From contig NZ_BCUY01000001.1 of NCBI RefSeq assembly GCF_001591465.1, forward strand, positions 1-64,000: 64,000 nt of DNA, given 5' to 3'. The position numbers and the translations under genes were made by a program. Shown here one piece after another: positions 1 to 7,971 of the stretch. Numbering within the stretch: position 1 is the stretch's first letter; every line of letters starts with the position of its first letter. The notes below the pieces were generated by a model. That model was not told the DNA's origin. It did no database searches and saw only the letters and a program-made list of their open reading frames with translations. Source of the stretch: Cytobacillus firmus NBRC 15306. GTDB lineage: Bacteria > Bacillota > Bacilli > Bacillales > Cytobacillaceae.

Positions 1-81
1 CCCCACTTATCCCCCTTTGATTCCTCTGAGTCTAGTAGTGGGGGTCTTACTGCCCGTTAGACTGCGATAAAATCTTCAATG

Positions 82-121
82 AAAAAGGACAGCGGCCCAT
101 TAAGGCTTAGCTGTCCTTTTT
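82..121 (-). terminator. Rho-independent terminator of the first gene
   Basis: An AAAAAGGACAGC arm pairs with GCTGTCCTTTTT across a short loop. The hairpin overlaps the stop codon of the minus-strand gene ending at 107, and the U tract is supplied by the distal arm. Its symmetry would also let it work on the plus strand. Confidence 0.75.
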
Positions 122-418
122 CATTTTCTTTATCTCTTCCGTAATAACAAAGGCCAACTCATCATTTCCGAACAAGGATAGAACACCAAGCAGAGTCTGA
201 TCAGGCACATCGCCTGCTTCTTCTTTTGGAACGGTCAGGTCCAGCGCTTCCTTTAGTGAACTGTTTTCCCCCTGATCCGGATATGCCTTTAAATAGATTT
301 CTTCGGGATCTAAATTGTGATTAATGCACCACTGGGCAAAAACGAGTATCATCATTTTTTCTTCGCCCTGATAGTTTTGAATAATTTTTTCTTCAAGCTC
401 TTTACTGTTCATTATCAT
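107..418 (-). CDS. Uncharacterised small acidic protein (103 aa)
   Basis: I do not recognise this protein. It is soluble-looking and acidic, with no signal peptide or membrane segment. The N-terminal 40 residues look helical (KELEEKIIQNYQGEEKMM) and the protein ends in a charged EEIKKMKKDS tail. Two ATG codons compete for the start (M1 and M3); AAAGGGG lies 4 nt before the first and 10 nt before the second, so the 101-residue form starting MNSKEL is equally likely. It stands alone and is terminated by the hairpin overlapping its stop. Coding status rests on the RBS, the clean terminator and protein-like composition. Confidence 0.7.
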   Translation of the reverse strand: MIMNSKELEEKIIQNYQGEEKMMILVFAQWCINHNLDPEEIYLKAYPDQGENSSLKEALDLTVPKEEAGDVPDQTLLGVLSLFGNDELAFVITEEIKKMKKDS

Positions 419-500
419 AAATCCCCTTTTGTATTTATATATTGATTATAAATTTAAAAACATGATTTTTCATCTTTATTTCTTTTTCTTCTGCATAAAG

Positions 501-515
501 AATTTTCAGTAATCC
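501..515 (+). promoter_or_regulatory. Possible CodY box upstream of ilvE
   Basis: The 15 bases here match the B. subtilis CodY consensus AATTTTCWGAAAATT at 11 positions; the first nine are identical. The site lies about 45 bp upstream of the -35 of the ilvE promoter. CodY control of branched-chain aminotransferase genes is known in Bacillus, but an 11/15 match in AT-rich DNA is weak. Confidence 0.3.
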
Positions 516-546
516 GAATTAATTCTAAATTTATTGTCAATTCGTA

Positions 547-575
547 TTGACAATTAAATAGTAGAATATCATAAT
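547..575 (+). promoter_or_regulatory. Sigma-A promoter of ilvE
   Basis: A perfect -35 TTGACA (547-552) is followed after 17 nt by CATAAT (570-575), one mismatch from consensus. Transcription should start near 582, giving a leader of about 260 nt before the ilvE ATG. Confidence 0.7.
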
Positions 576-581
576 ATTAGA

Positions 582-764
582 AAAACTTATAAAAACTTTT
601 ACAAATAACTGCACTACTGCCTTGAAGTAGAAAAGAGCGAAAGGCAACCCTTACAAAACAGTATACGAGTCTTTTTCAATGACTTCAGCTGTTGAGCATC
701 CATATTGGTTGTTGCCGGGAAGCAAGCCCTTTCGTCCACGCTCGGAGGATGACTGGGCGTTTTT
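582..764 (+). promoter_or_regulatory. Structured ilvE leader ending in a terminator, class unknown
   Basis: Between the promoter and ilvE there is a long leader with nested complementarity. CGAAAGG (638-644) pairs with CCTTTCG (728-734), and the overlapping GGCAAC (643-648) can instead pair with GTTGCC (711-716). AGTC/GACT and TCAGCTGTTGA hairpins lie between. It ends in ACGCTC/GGGCGT (738-743 with 755-760) followed by five T, a terminator-like hairpin. This is the layout of an attenuator or riboswitch. I could not match it to T-box, SAM, ykkC/ppGpp or GEMM motifs. Confidence 0.45.
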
Positions 765-841
765 ATTTACACTCTTTTAAGAGCAGCACAAAGAGCAGGC
801 AATAGGTTTTTAAATCATCTACAGATAGGGAGTTTTAACAA

Positions 842-1939
842 ATGACAGAATTTAAAATTGAAATCAGCCACACACCTGAGAAAAAACAAAAACCTGCATT
901 TGATAACCTGGTGTTTGGCAGGAATTTTACGGATCATATGTTTGAAATGGATTATACTGCCGGACGGGGATGGCACGACCCAAGAATTGTACCTTACCAG
1001 CCGCTGTCTCTTGATCCAGCTGCAATGATTTTCCATTATGGGCAGAGTGTATTCGAAGGGTTAAAAGCCTATCTTACCATTGATAATGAGGTATTGCTGT
1101 TCCGCCCTGAAAAGAATATGGAGAGATTGAATAAATCAAACTCCAGGTTATGTATTCCTGAAATTGATGAAGAGCTTGCTCTTTATGCCTTAAAAGAATT
1201 AATTTCAGTTGACCGGGACTGGATTCCGAACGTTGAAGGGACATCACTTTACATCCGGCCATTTGTCATTTCAACTGAGCCATATCTTGGAGTGGCACCA
1301 TCAACGAGATACAAATTCATCATTATTCTTTCGCCGGTAGGCGCTTACTATAAGGAAGGCATCAATCCTGTTAAAATTGCTGTTCAAAACGAATATGTGC
1401 GTGCAGTTAAAGGGGGAACAGGCACAGCTAAAACCGGAGGAAACTATGCAGCTAGTCTGAAAGCACAGGAGCTTGCAAGCTTAACAGGATATTCGCAGGT
1501 TCTATGGCTTGACGGTAAAGAAAATAAATATATTGAAGAAGTGGGAAGCATGAACATTTTCTTCAAAATTAACGGAGAAGTTGTAACACCAGAACTTAAT
1601 GGAAGCATCCTGGAAGGGATTACTCGAAACTCTGTACTTGAGTTACTGAAGCATTGGAATGTTCCGGTATCAGAAAGAAAAATTTCTATTGAAGAAATCT
1701 ACCAGGCACATGCAGATGGCCAGCTTGAAGAAGCATTTGGAACGGGCACTGCTGCTGTTATTTCACCAATTGGAGAATTCTTCTGGGACAACAAGATTAT
1801 TGAAATCAATGAGGGGAACACCGGAGAATTGTCCAAGAAAATCTATGATATACTAACAGGCATCCAAAAAGGAACCGAACCGGATCCATTTGGATGGAGT
1901 GTAAAAGTGGAAAAGAAAGAGGCAGCAGGAATTAAATAA
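842..1939 (+). CDS. ilvE: Branched-chain amino acid aminotransferase
   Basis: This PLP enzyme of fold class IV interconverts leucine, isoleucine and valine with their 2-oxo acids, using glutamate/2-oxoglutarate. At 365 aa it has the length of the large BCAT subfamily (B. subtilis YbgE/YwaA). Visible landmarks are FHYGQSVFEGLKAY near residue 65, the expected PLP lysine near residue 197 in GTAKTGGNYAAS, and the class IV signature IEEVGSMNIFF near 228. The start is an ATG preceded by AGGGAG about 9 nt upstream. The gene is monocistronic, with a terminator immediately downstream and a strong promoter plus structured leader upstream, so control by attenuation and perhaps CodY is likely. Confidence 0.96.
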   Translation: MTEFKIEISHTPEKKQKPAFDNLVFGRNFTDHMFEMDYTAGRGWHDPRIVPYQPLSLDPAAMIFHYGQSVFEGLKAYLTIDNEVLLFRPEKNMERLNKSNSRLCIPEIDEELALYALKELISVDRDWIPNVEGTSLYIRPFVISTEPYLGVAPSTRYKFIIILSPVGAYYKEGINPVKIAVQNEYVRAVKGGTGTAKTGGNYAASLKAQELASLTGYSQVLWLDGKENKYIEEVGSMNIFFKINGEVVTPELNGSILEGITRNSVLELLKHWNVPVSERKISIEEIYQAHADGQLEEAFGTGTAAVISPIGEFFWDNKIIEINEGNTGELSKKIYDILTGIQKGTEPDPFGWSVKVEKKEAAGIK

Positions 1940-1951
1940 TCCTCGATAATT

Positions 1952-1980
1952 GGATCGGCATCATTAAGCCGATCCTTTTT
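1952..1980 (+). terminator. Terminator of ilvE
   Basis: The GGATCGGC/GCCGATCC stem has a 7-nt loop and is followed by five T, 12 bp after the ilvE stop. Confidence 0.9.
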
Positions 1981-2052
1981 CTGTTTCAGGCATGAAAATC
2001 ATCTAAAACGGGAAAATATAGAAAGAACCTATTACGGAGAGGAGATTAAAAA

Positions 2053-2319
2053 ATGGACAAGATAGAAGTCGGAGAAGTTTTTACAATCAGTGATGAAAAT
2101 GATCAGGAAATGGAAGTGGAGGTCCTCGCGTCTGCAGAGGTTGATGGCAATCAATATGCTGCTGTCAGCTTTGTAGAAGATCTTGAGGAAGACACAGAAG
2201 AAGATATTGACGTATTCTTCTTAAAACTTGATGAGGATGGCGACTTTACACCCATTGAAAGCGACGAAGAATTTAACCGAGTCTCTGCCGTATTCGAAGA
2301 AATGATACACGAGGAATAA
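2053..2319 (+). CDS. DUF1292 family small acidic protein
   Basis: This 88-residue, strongly acidic protein has the pattern of the DUF1292 family (YrzB-like proteins of Firmicutes), for which no biochemical role is established. It begins DKIEVGEVFTISDENDQEMEVEV and is rich in Asp/Glu throughout, with no Cys and no membrane segment. The ATG start is preceded by GGAGAGGAG about 10 nt upstream. It sits alone between two terminators, so it is probably transcribed from its own promoter in 1981-2040. The family call is firm; the function is unknown. Confidence 0.85.
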   Translation: MDKIEVGEVFTISDENDQEMEVEVLASAEVDGNQYAAVSFVEDLEEDTEEDIDVFFLKLDEDGDFTPIESDEEFNRVSAVFEEMIHEE

Positions 2320-2349
2320 GAGAGAAGGACAATTCCTTCTCTTTTTTTT
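2320..2349 (+). terminator. Terminator after the DUF1292 gene
   Basis: AGAGAAGGA pairs with TCCTTCTCT and is followed by a run of T, directly after the stop codon. Confidence 0.9.
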
Positions 2350-2398
2350 ACATACTTCTATCTTCTGAAGAACGATTACGGAAACAGCAGGTGATCCA

Positions 2399-3310
2399 AT
2401 GAAAATATTATGCATCGATGGCGGGGGAATACGCGGTGTTTTTGCCGTCAGCATCCTGAAAGCTCTCGAAAAGGAAATGAAACAGCCTGCAGGCGACTAT
2501 TTTGATATAATCGCAGGCACAAGCACCGGATCGATCATTGCCTCTTCGCTGATCCTGAAAAAAGATATGAGAGAGGTCCTGAAAGGATACGAATCATTCG
2601 GGAAAAAGATTTTTGTCAAACAGGCTAAGGTCGGCCTTTTTAAAAGCGTATACAGTGATAAGTATATGCGGCGCTTTTTTCGGAAAGCCTTTGGCGAAAC
2701 GGAATTGTCCGATATAAAAAAACCGCTTTTGATACCAGCTGTCGATGTGACCCATGGCAAGCCGTTTGTCCACCGTTCCAATTACGGCAGCCCAGGCAAT
2801 GAAAGCCTGTCGATGAAGCTTTGGGATGCAGTCCTTTCCTCCTGTTCAGCACCTGTGTATTTCCCGCCGAACAACATCAGCAATAGTTATTTATCCATAG
2901 ACGGAGGGCTATGGGCGAATAATCCATCACTCGTTTGCATTACCGAGGCTATGCATCACTTCAAGGTGGAGCTGCAAAAAATAAAAATCCTTTCGCTTGG
3001 GACCGGTCTTCAAAAAATTGACTTTACGATTGATCATGATAAATATTGGGGTGTAAAGCATTGGCTGCCTTTCCAGCTCCCGTCCATGAAAGTGACGCCC
3101 AAGCTATTGGACCTGGCTCTTCATTTATCCTCCGAATCTGTTACCTACCATTGCAGGCATCTACTCGGAGAAAATTACCTGCGCATAAATGAAGAGCTGG
3201 GTGAAGAAATGCCCTTTGACGAAATAAAGTTTGTGGAAGAATTGATTATGCTCGGGGAGAAGGTCTATCAGGATCGGCGGGAGGAAATAAAGAAGTTTTT
3301 ACTCTCATGA
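2399..3310 (+). CDS. Patatin-like phospholipase
   Basis: This is a lipid acyl hydrolase with the patatin Ser/Asp dyad. All hallmarks are present in order: the oxyanion-hole motif DGGGIRG at residues 7-13, the nucleophile elbow GTSTG at 40-44 (Ser42), and the catalytic DGG near residue 168 (SIDGGLWANNP). At 303 aa it is a minimal single-domain patatin without signal peptide or membrane segment, so cytosolic. It resembles CapV-type cytosolic patatins, but no nucleotide cyclase or other CBASS gene is nearby, so a housekeeping membrane-lipid role is more likely. The ATG follows a weak CAGGTG site. Confidence 0.9.
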   Translation: MKILCIDGGGIRGVFAVSILKALEKEMKQPAGDYFDIIAGTSTGSIIASSLILKKDMREVLKGYESFGKKIFVKQAKVGLFKSVYSDKYMRRFFRKAFGETELSDIKKPLLIPAVDVTHGKPFVHRSNYGSPGNESLSMKLWDAVLSSCSAPVYFPPNNISNSYLSIDGGLWANNPSLVCITEAMHHFKVELQKIKILSLGTGLQKIDFTIDHDKYWGVKHWLPFQLPSMKVTPKLLDLALHLSSESVTYHCRHLLGENYLRINEELGEEMPFDEIKFVEELIMLGEKVYQDRREEIKKFLLS

Positions 3311-3343
3311 AAAAAGAGCGGGGAATTTCCCCTGCTCTTTTTT
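3309..3343 (+). terminator. Bidirectional terminator
   Basis: The AAAAAAGAGC(G)GGGAA/TTCCCC(T)GCTCTTTTTT hairpin sits just after the patatin gene. Its A/T flanks make it work for both strands, so it can also end the GH18 remnant read from the right. Confidence 0.85.
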
Positions 3344-3730
3344 CATTTTGTATGAATCACAGAATAATACTTTACAGGTTCTGATGTGTTTTGAAGAACT
3401 TCAGCAATCGTTCCAATGAGGCTGTATGGCCCCTTTGCGTCATGGCCAGCCTCCCCAGATCATCATTCCGCCAAATCCGCCATTTAATGCCAGGGCAGTT
3501 TTCTTTTTCATGGTGGCGGATCCATTATAGTAATAGCTGATGCCATTCATGCTGATCCTATCTTTTGCTGCATTTTTTGGATTATTGTTTATGACGGCCT
3601 GATAGGATACCGGCTTAACGGCAGGATCCTCCGGCTGAGCATACAGAGGAACACCGAGAACCAGTTTATTTTTGGAAATCCCTTGAGAATCAAAGAGGTT
3701 ACCCCAATAATTGAAAATAATCATATGATT
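3343..3730 (-). pseudogene. Remnant of a GH18 (chitinase/spore hydrolase) gene
   Basis: The translated minus strand shows only the C-terminal part of a glycoside hydrolase family 18 protein: NYWGNLFDSQGISKNKLVLG, then VPLYAQPEDPAVKPVSY, then GGFGGMMIW. The reading frame then shifts at a GGGG run near 3449-3453. With one G fewer it would continue EAGHDAKGPYSLIG... to a stop at 3343-3345. The catalytic DxxDxDxE region and the whole N-terminal half are missing, and the sequence upstream of about 3730 shows no family resemblance. The remnant is therefore both truncated and frameshifted. Confidence 0.8.
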
Positions 3731-3912
3731 CCCCGCCATTGATATGAAACCAGCCACCCCACAGCTAGGAATGCCTTCACATTTTCTCTTCACTGCTAGA
3801 AAACCTCCATCTTTCAATCCTATAAAAGTGTAACAAAAAAGGGAAGATGGAGGGGGTGGTAATTTATTGCTGACATTCCATTCCTGCATAAAACAATAAA
3901 CTTTTTTTAATA

Positions 3913-3928
3913 TATGATTCTCATCACA
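3913..3928 (+). promoter_or_regulatory. Fnr-like operator upstream of the hemerythrin/PAS gene
   Basis: TATGA-N6-TCACA differs at one base from the Fnr/Crp-type palindrome TGTGA-N6-TCACA. It is about 90 bp before the GTG start. A TACATT at 3950-3955 could serve as -10, which would place the box centre at about -41.5, the usual activating position. The match is by eye only. Confidence 0.45.
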
Positions 3929-4011
3929 TTACGAACTTTTTCCTCATGGTACATTCCTTATAAGCACGATTAATAGCCTTTAAAAGGGAATGATATAGGA
4001 GGAATTGTACA

Positions 4012-5043
4012 GTGAGCGAATTAATTAATAACCGTGAGCATCCGGACCATCAGAGCCATTCTATTCATAGCCATGATGAAGCAGCTGCTCATCCTAAACC
4101 GGAAGAACAGCCCGGACATCCCATTCATACTTTCACCCGGGAGAATAGGGCAATTGATAAGCATCTGAGAGAAAATGTGAAGGTCCATCTCGAGGCGTTC
4201 ATTCAGGAGGATCATGAGGACAATGTTTATGCACTTTTAGAAGACTGTATCCTGCTCCTTGATCTTGATAAGCATTACAGCCGAAAGGAAAATCTGCTTT
4301 TTCCTTACCTGGAGAAGTACGGAATTTATGGTCCCACAAATAATATGTGGAGCATCGATGACTTCATCAGGGATGGCATCAAGGAAGCCAAGAACCTTCT
4401 CACCCATTACCAGGGGGACAAGCAAAAGGTCATCAATGCAATCCGTTTCGTTTTCAATGAAGTTAGTGCCATGATTTACAGGGAGGAAAATATCCTTTTC
4501 CCAATGGCTTTAAAAAACCTTACAGAAGATGAATGGGTAAAGATCGCCCATGAAAGCGACGAGATTGGCTTTTGTCTGACCGGCCCTGAAAAGGAATGGA
4601 AGCCCGAACGGAAAGGGATTGAGGGGAATGCCATATCAAAAGGCTACATTAAAATGGAAACTGGCATTTTGTCCATAAAGCAGCTGGAGCTGTTATTCAA
4701 TCACTTGCCTGTCGATATCACCTTTATTGATCATGATGACGTTGTCCGCTATTTCTCTCATGGCAAGGAAAGAATCTTTGCCAGAACGAAAGCCGTGATT
4801 GGGCGAACCGTTCAGAATTGCCATCCGCCCCGCAGTGTCCATGTTGTGGAAGAATTGCTGAAGGATTTCAGGGAAAGGCGAAAAGACTCTGAAGACTTCT
4901 GGATCAAGTTCAGAGATAAATATGTTTATATCCGTTATTTTGCCGTACGGGATGAAAACGGACGCTATGCTGGAACCCTTGAATTTACACAAAACATCAG
5001 TCCAATACAGGAGATCGAGGGAGAGAAAAGGATTCTTTCATAA
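4012..5043 (+). CDS. DUF438 protein: hemerythrin-type domain plus PAS domain
   Basis: This 343-residue cytosolic protein has the DUF438 architecture. A His-rich N-terminal stretch (residues 4-40) is followed by a hemerythrin-like helical bundle from about 45 to 185, with candidate iron ligands in the segments KHYSRKENLLFPYLE and YREENILFPMAL. A PAS-like domain covers about 220-335 (LPVDITFIDHDDVVRYFSHG). Proteins of this family are thought to bind or relay O2/NO signals; the ligand here is unknown. The GTG start is chosen because GGAGG lies 9 nt upstream. The Fnr-like box upstream fits expression in low oxygen. Confidence 0.88.
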   Translation: MSELINNREHPDHQSHSIHSHDEAAAHPKPEEQPGHPIHTFTRENRAIDKHLRENVKVHLEAFIQEDHEDNVYALLEDCILLLDLDKHYSRKENLLFPYLEKYGIYGPTNNMWSIDDFIRDGIKEAKNLLTHYQGDKQKVINAIRFVFNEVSAMIYREENILFPMALKNLTEDEWVKIAHESDEIGFCLTGPEKEWKPERKGIEGNAISKGYIKMETGILSIKQLELLFNHLPVDITFIDHDDVVRYFSHGKERIFARTKAVIGRTVQNCHPPRSVHVVEELLKDFRERRKDSEDFWIKFRDKYVYIRYFAVRDENGRYAGTLEFTQNISPIQEIEGEKRILS

Positions 5044-5088
5044 TCAAAAAAAGCTAAGAGCGTTGCGGCTCTTTAGCTTTTTTTGATT
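5043..5088. terminator. Bidirectional terminator
   Basis: AATCAAAAAAAGCTAAGAGC pairs with GGCTCTTTAGCTTTTTTTGA around a short GTTGC-type loop. It separates the convergent DUF438 gene and the minus-strand gene at 5073, overlapping the 3' end of the latter. Confidence 0.9.
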
Positions 5089-5891
5089 TTTGACGGATTA
5101 TTTACCTTATATAAAACAGGTTCTTCGATAATGAATTCCTCTTCACAGTCTTTACCTTTAGGCAGTTTCTTTTTAACTATTTTCCCGTCAAATTCGAGGC
5201 TTTCACCTGGCTGAAGTTCAAATTTCTTTAACGTCTTCGAATGAGAGCACCAGCCAAGCCCGACTTCAATCGGTTCATCCTCCTGAATGACAAGATCTTC
5301 AAGTATGATGACTTCATCATTGGCTTCATTGAAATGGTTCCAGCTCAGGGCAAGCTGCTTAACTTTAGCTGTAAAATGGACCTTTTCTGCCGGCAGCTCC
5401 AAGGCAGGCTGTTTTTCCTTTTTGGCTTTTTTGGCTGCCGGTTTATCACTTTGGTTGTTTTCAGCAGATTTCTTTGTTATCTTTTCAGTCTGGACACTAT
5501 CTTCTTTGGAAGCTTCCTTTTCAGAAGGAGCTGAGGAGATATCCCCAAAATCAGCAGCCAGCGCTTTTCCGAAGCTTGGAGACTGCATCTCTTTAAGGTA
5601 AGCAGGATGTATGCAGCTCAGATTCCCATCCTGAAACTCGATTATGATTGTATAATAATCACCAGTTTCGCCGTATGTCTGATACCCTTTCACGATTACA
5701 AGACGCTGCTGTGTTTTTTCTTTATACCAGAATTCCTTTTTAACTTCCCTTGTAGTAGATAATCCCCATTCCCTGACTTTTTCTTCATAATGGGCATCGT
5801 CCTGAAACGTTTCAAAATGCCCTGTCGGAGGGAAATATGCAGTATTGTTTGAGTCTTCTATATGAGGCAGAGTAATGGCCAATCCGTCCAC
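5073..5891 (-). CDS. Uncharacterised protein with a charged central linker (about 270 aa)
   Basis: I do not recognise this protein. It has an N-terminal region of about 110 residues containing IVKGYQTYGETGDYYTIIIE and CIHPAYLKEMQSPSF, a low-complexity Lys/Glu/Ala/Ser linker (about 115-165), and a C-terminal region of about 100 residues (VHFTAKVKQLALSWNHF, GLGWCSHSKTLKKFEL). No signal peptide or membrane segment is seen. The start is uncertain. GTG at 5891 has AAAGGA only 1-2 nt upstream, whereas TTG at 5882 has it at a proper distance of about 10 nt, and an in-frame stop precedes both. It is monocistronic. Confidence 0.75.
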   Translation of the reverse strand: MDGLAITLPHIEDSNNTAYFPPTGHFETFQDDAHYEEKVREWGLSTTREVKKEFWYKEKTQQRLVIVKGYQTYGETGDYYTIIIEFQDGNLSCIHPAYLKEMQSPSFGKALAADFGDISSAPSEKEASKEDSVQTEKITKKSAENNQSDKPAAKKAKKEKQPALELPAEKVHFTAKVKQLALSWNHFNEANDEVIILEDLVIQEDEPIEVGLGWCSHSKTLKKFELQPGESLEFDGKIVKKKLPKGKDCEEEFIIEEPVLYKVNNPSKIKKS

Positions 5892-6014
5892 ATCCTTTCA
5901 ACATTATTTTAATAGCCATTAATGATAAAATCAAAAATGTGGAAGGGTTTTTGCGATAACTTTGGAATATAGTTAATTAATAAACAACAGTTTGCAGTAA
6001 AGGAGTTTGTAAAA

Positions 6015-7802
6015 ATGAAGACATTCAAAGACAGAAATGACGTTCCGCTCAATGAGAAATGGAATCTGGAAGACATATACTCCAGCTTGGAGAAATGGGA
6101 AGAAGATTACAAACATATTGAACAACTGGCTGATAAACTGAAAACCTTTGACGGACAGATTCATGATGGCAATTCCCTTTATCAATACCTTGAAAAAAAA
6201 GAAAAACTCTCTTACATATTTAATAAGCTGTATGCATATGCGATGCTGAAAACAGATGAAGACACACGTCTGACAGATTCGCAAGCCTATGTAGACAGGG
6301 CTAAGCAATTGAGCGTTAAAGTCAGTTCTTCCAGTTCTTTTTTTATGCCTTTTCTCTTAAGCCTGGATGAGGAAACTCTGAGAGGCTATATTGCTGAGGA
6401 GAAGGGCTTGAAATACTTTGAGGAGGACCTGCTCGAATCCTTCCGCTATAAGCCGTATGTCCTTAATAAAGACCAAGAAGCAATTCTCTCCCAGCTTGGG
6501 GAGGCACTTTCAGTTCCCAGTCATACATTTGGAATGATGAATAATGCGGATATAAAGTTTGGCGATGTCACCAATGATGATGGAGAGAAAGTGGAACTGA
6601 CACGCGGCATGTATGCCAAAATTATGGAAGAGGCTGACCGGGAAAAGAGGAAAGAAGCATATAAGGCCTATTACCAGCCCTATGTGCAGCTGAAGAACTC
6701 CATTGCTTCCACCCTTTCTGCCGCTATAAAAAACAATGTTACCATGGCCAAAATCCGTAATTATCCTTCAGCACTTGAAAAAGGATTATTTGGTGATCAG
6801 GTGCCAAAGGAAGTGTATGTCAATCTAATTGAGACGACTAAAAAAAATATTGGGGCAATGCATCAGTATACTATGATCCGCAAGGAACAGTTAGGTCTTG
6901 ACGAGCTGAGGCAATATGATTTGAGCGTTCCTTTAGTAAAGGGAGTCAAACCTGAAATATCCTATGAAGAAGCTTATGACACAATGTGTAAAGCGCTCGA
7001 GCCTCTTGGTGATGATTATATTACTATTCTGAAGGAGTTTAAGTCAGGCCGCTATATTGATGTGCGTGAAACTCCAGGGAAGCGGTCAGGGGCATATAAC
7101 CTCGGCATTTATGGAGTTCATCCTTATATCCTTCTGAATCATCGGGATGATCTGGACAGCCTTTTTACACTTGCTCATGAATGCGGGCATGGTGTCCACA
7201 GTAAGCTGAGCTCACAGCACCAGCCGCAGATCACCGCCCGTTATAGCATTTTTGTGGCGGAAGTGGCTTCTACAGTAAATGAAGTACTCCTGATTCATTA
7301 TTTGCTGGACACGGAGAAGGATAAAAATGTACGCAGGCATCTCCTTAATCATTTTATTGATCAGTTTAAAGGAACCTTCTTCACTCAAGTTATGTTTGCT
7401 GAATTTGAGATGAAAACTCATGAATTAGCTGAAAAGGGGGAGCCGCTAAACGCTGAGGTCTTCAGCGGAATATATGAACGTTTATTCCGCGAATATAACG
7501 GGGATGAAATTGTTTTTGATGAAGAAGTGAAATTCGGCTGGGCCAGGATTCCTCATTTTTACCGTCCGTTTTATGTTTATAAATACGCTACCGGATTTGC
7601 TTCTGCCATCCATTTGGCAGCAAAAATTCTCGAAGGAGACAATGAAACGCTGCAAAGCTATCTGGAGTTCTTAAAAAGCGGAAGCTCCGATTATCCGCTG
7701 GACCTGTTAAAGAAAACCGGAGTGGATCTGACTTCACCATATCCTATTGAAAACTCACTTCGGAAATTCAGAGATCTTGTAGAAGAATTCGGAAACCAAT
7801 AG
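6015..7802 (+). CDS. pepF: Oligoendopeptidase F, M3B metallopeptidase
   Basis: This cytosolic zinc peptidase degrades oligopeptides of roughly 7-17 residues. The zinc site HECGHG (HExxH) lies near residue 387, with the glutamate ligand expected in the following helix (FVAEVASTVNE). At 595 aa it has the normal PepF length, with the helical N-terminal domain of the family. The ATG is preceded by AAAGGAG at a good distance. It stands alone between its own promoter region (5892-6014) and a strong terminator. Nothing unusual was seen. Confidence 0.95.
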   Translation: MKTFKDRNDVPLNEKWNLEDIYSSLEKWEEDYKHIEQLADKLKTFDGQIHDGNSLYQYLEKKEKLSYIFNKLYAYAMLKTDEDTRLTDSQAYVDRAKQLSVKVSSSSSFFMPFLLSLDEETLRGYIAEEKGLKYFEEDLLESFRYKPYVLNKDQEAILSQLGEALSVPSHTFGMMNNADIKFGDVTNDDGEKVELTRGMYAKIMEEADREKRKEAYKAYYQPYVQLKNSIASTLSAAIKNNVTMAKIRNYPSALEKGLFGDQVPKEVYVNLIETTKKNIGAMHQYTMIRKEQLGLDELRQYDLSVPLVKGVKPEISYEEAYDTMCKALEPLGDDYITILKEFKSGRYIDVRETPGKRSGAYNLGIYGVHPYILLNHRDDLDSLFTLAHECGHGVHSKLSSQHQPQITARYSIFVAEVASTVNEVLLIHYLLDTEKDKNVRRHLLNHFIDQFKGTFFTQVMFAEFEMKTHELAEKGEPLNAEVFSGIYERLFREYNGDEIVFDEEVKFGWARIPHFYRPFYVYKYATGFASAIHLAAKILEGDNETLQSYLEFLKSGSSDYPLDLLKKTGVDLTSPYPIENSLRKFRDLVEEFGNQ

Positions 7803-7810
7803 CTGGATTG

Positions 7811-7843
7811 GGCCTGTTTCTTGTAATAGAAACAGGCTTTTTT
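7811..7843 (+). terminator. Terminator of pepF
   Basis: GCCTGTTTCT pairs with AGAAACAGGC and is followed by six T, just after the pepF stop codon. Confidence 0.92.
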
Positions 7844-7971
7844 ACCGTCATAATTAAAAGAACAGCCTGCTGAAATACAATTAATGGACAGGATGAAATA
7901 TTCCTGCAATAATTGATGCAAACTTTAATTAAAACGAAGATAGCGAAAATATAATTGTGAAGGATGAAAGG

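Noticed and set aside
582-764. T-box, SAM-I, ykkC/ppGpp or GEMM riboswitch before ilvE
   Set aside because: The diagnostic strings of these classes (T-box GGTGG-type antiterminator, SAM-I AGAGG start, ykkC ACGR/GUCCGAGAG, GEMM GCAAACC core) are missing.
2399-3310. CBASS anti-phage system suggested by the patatin gene
   Set aside because: No CD-NTase, Cap2/Cap3 or other defence gene lies nearby; flanks are a DUF1292 gene and a GH18 remnant.
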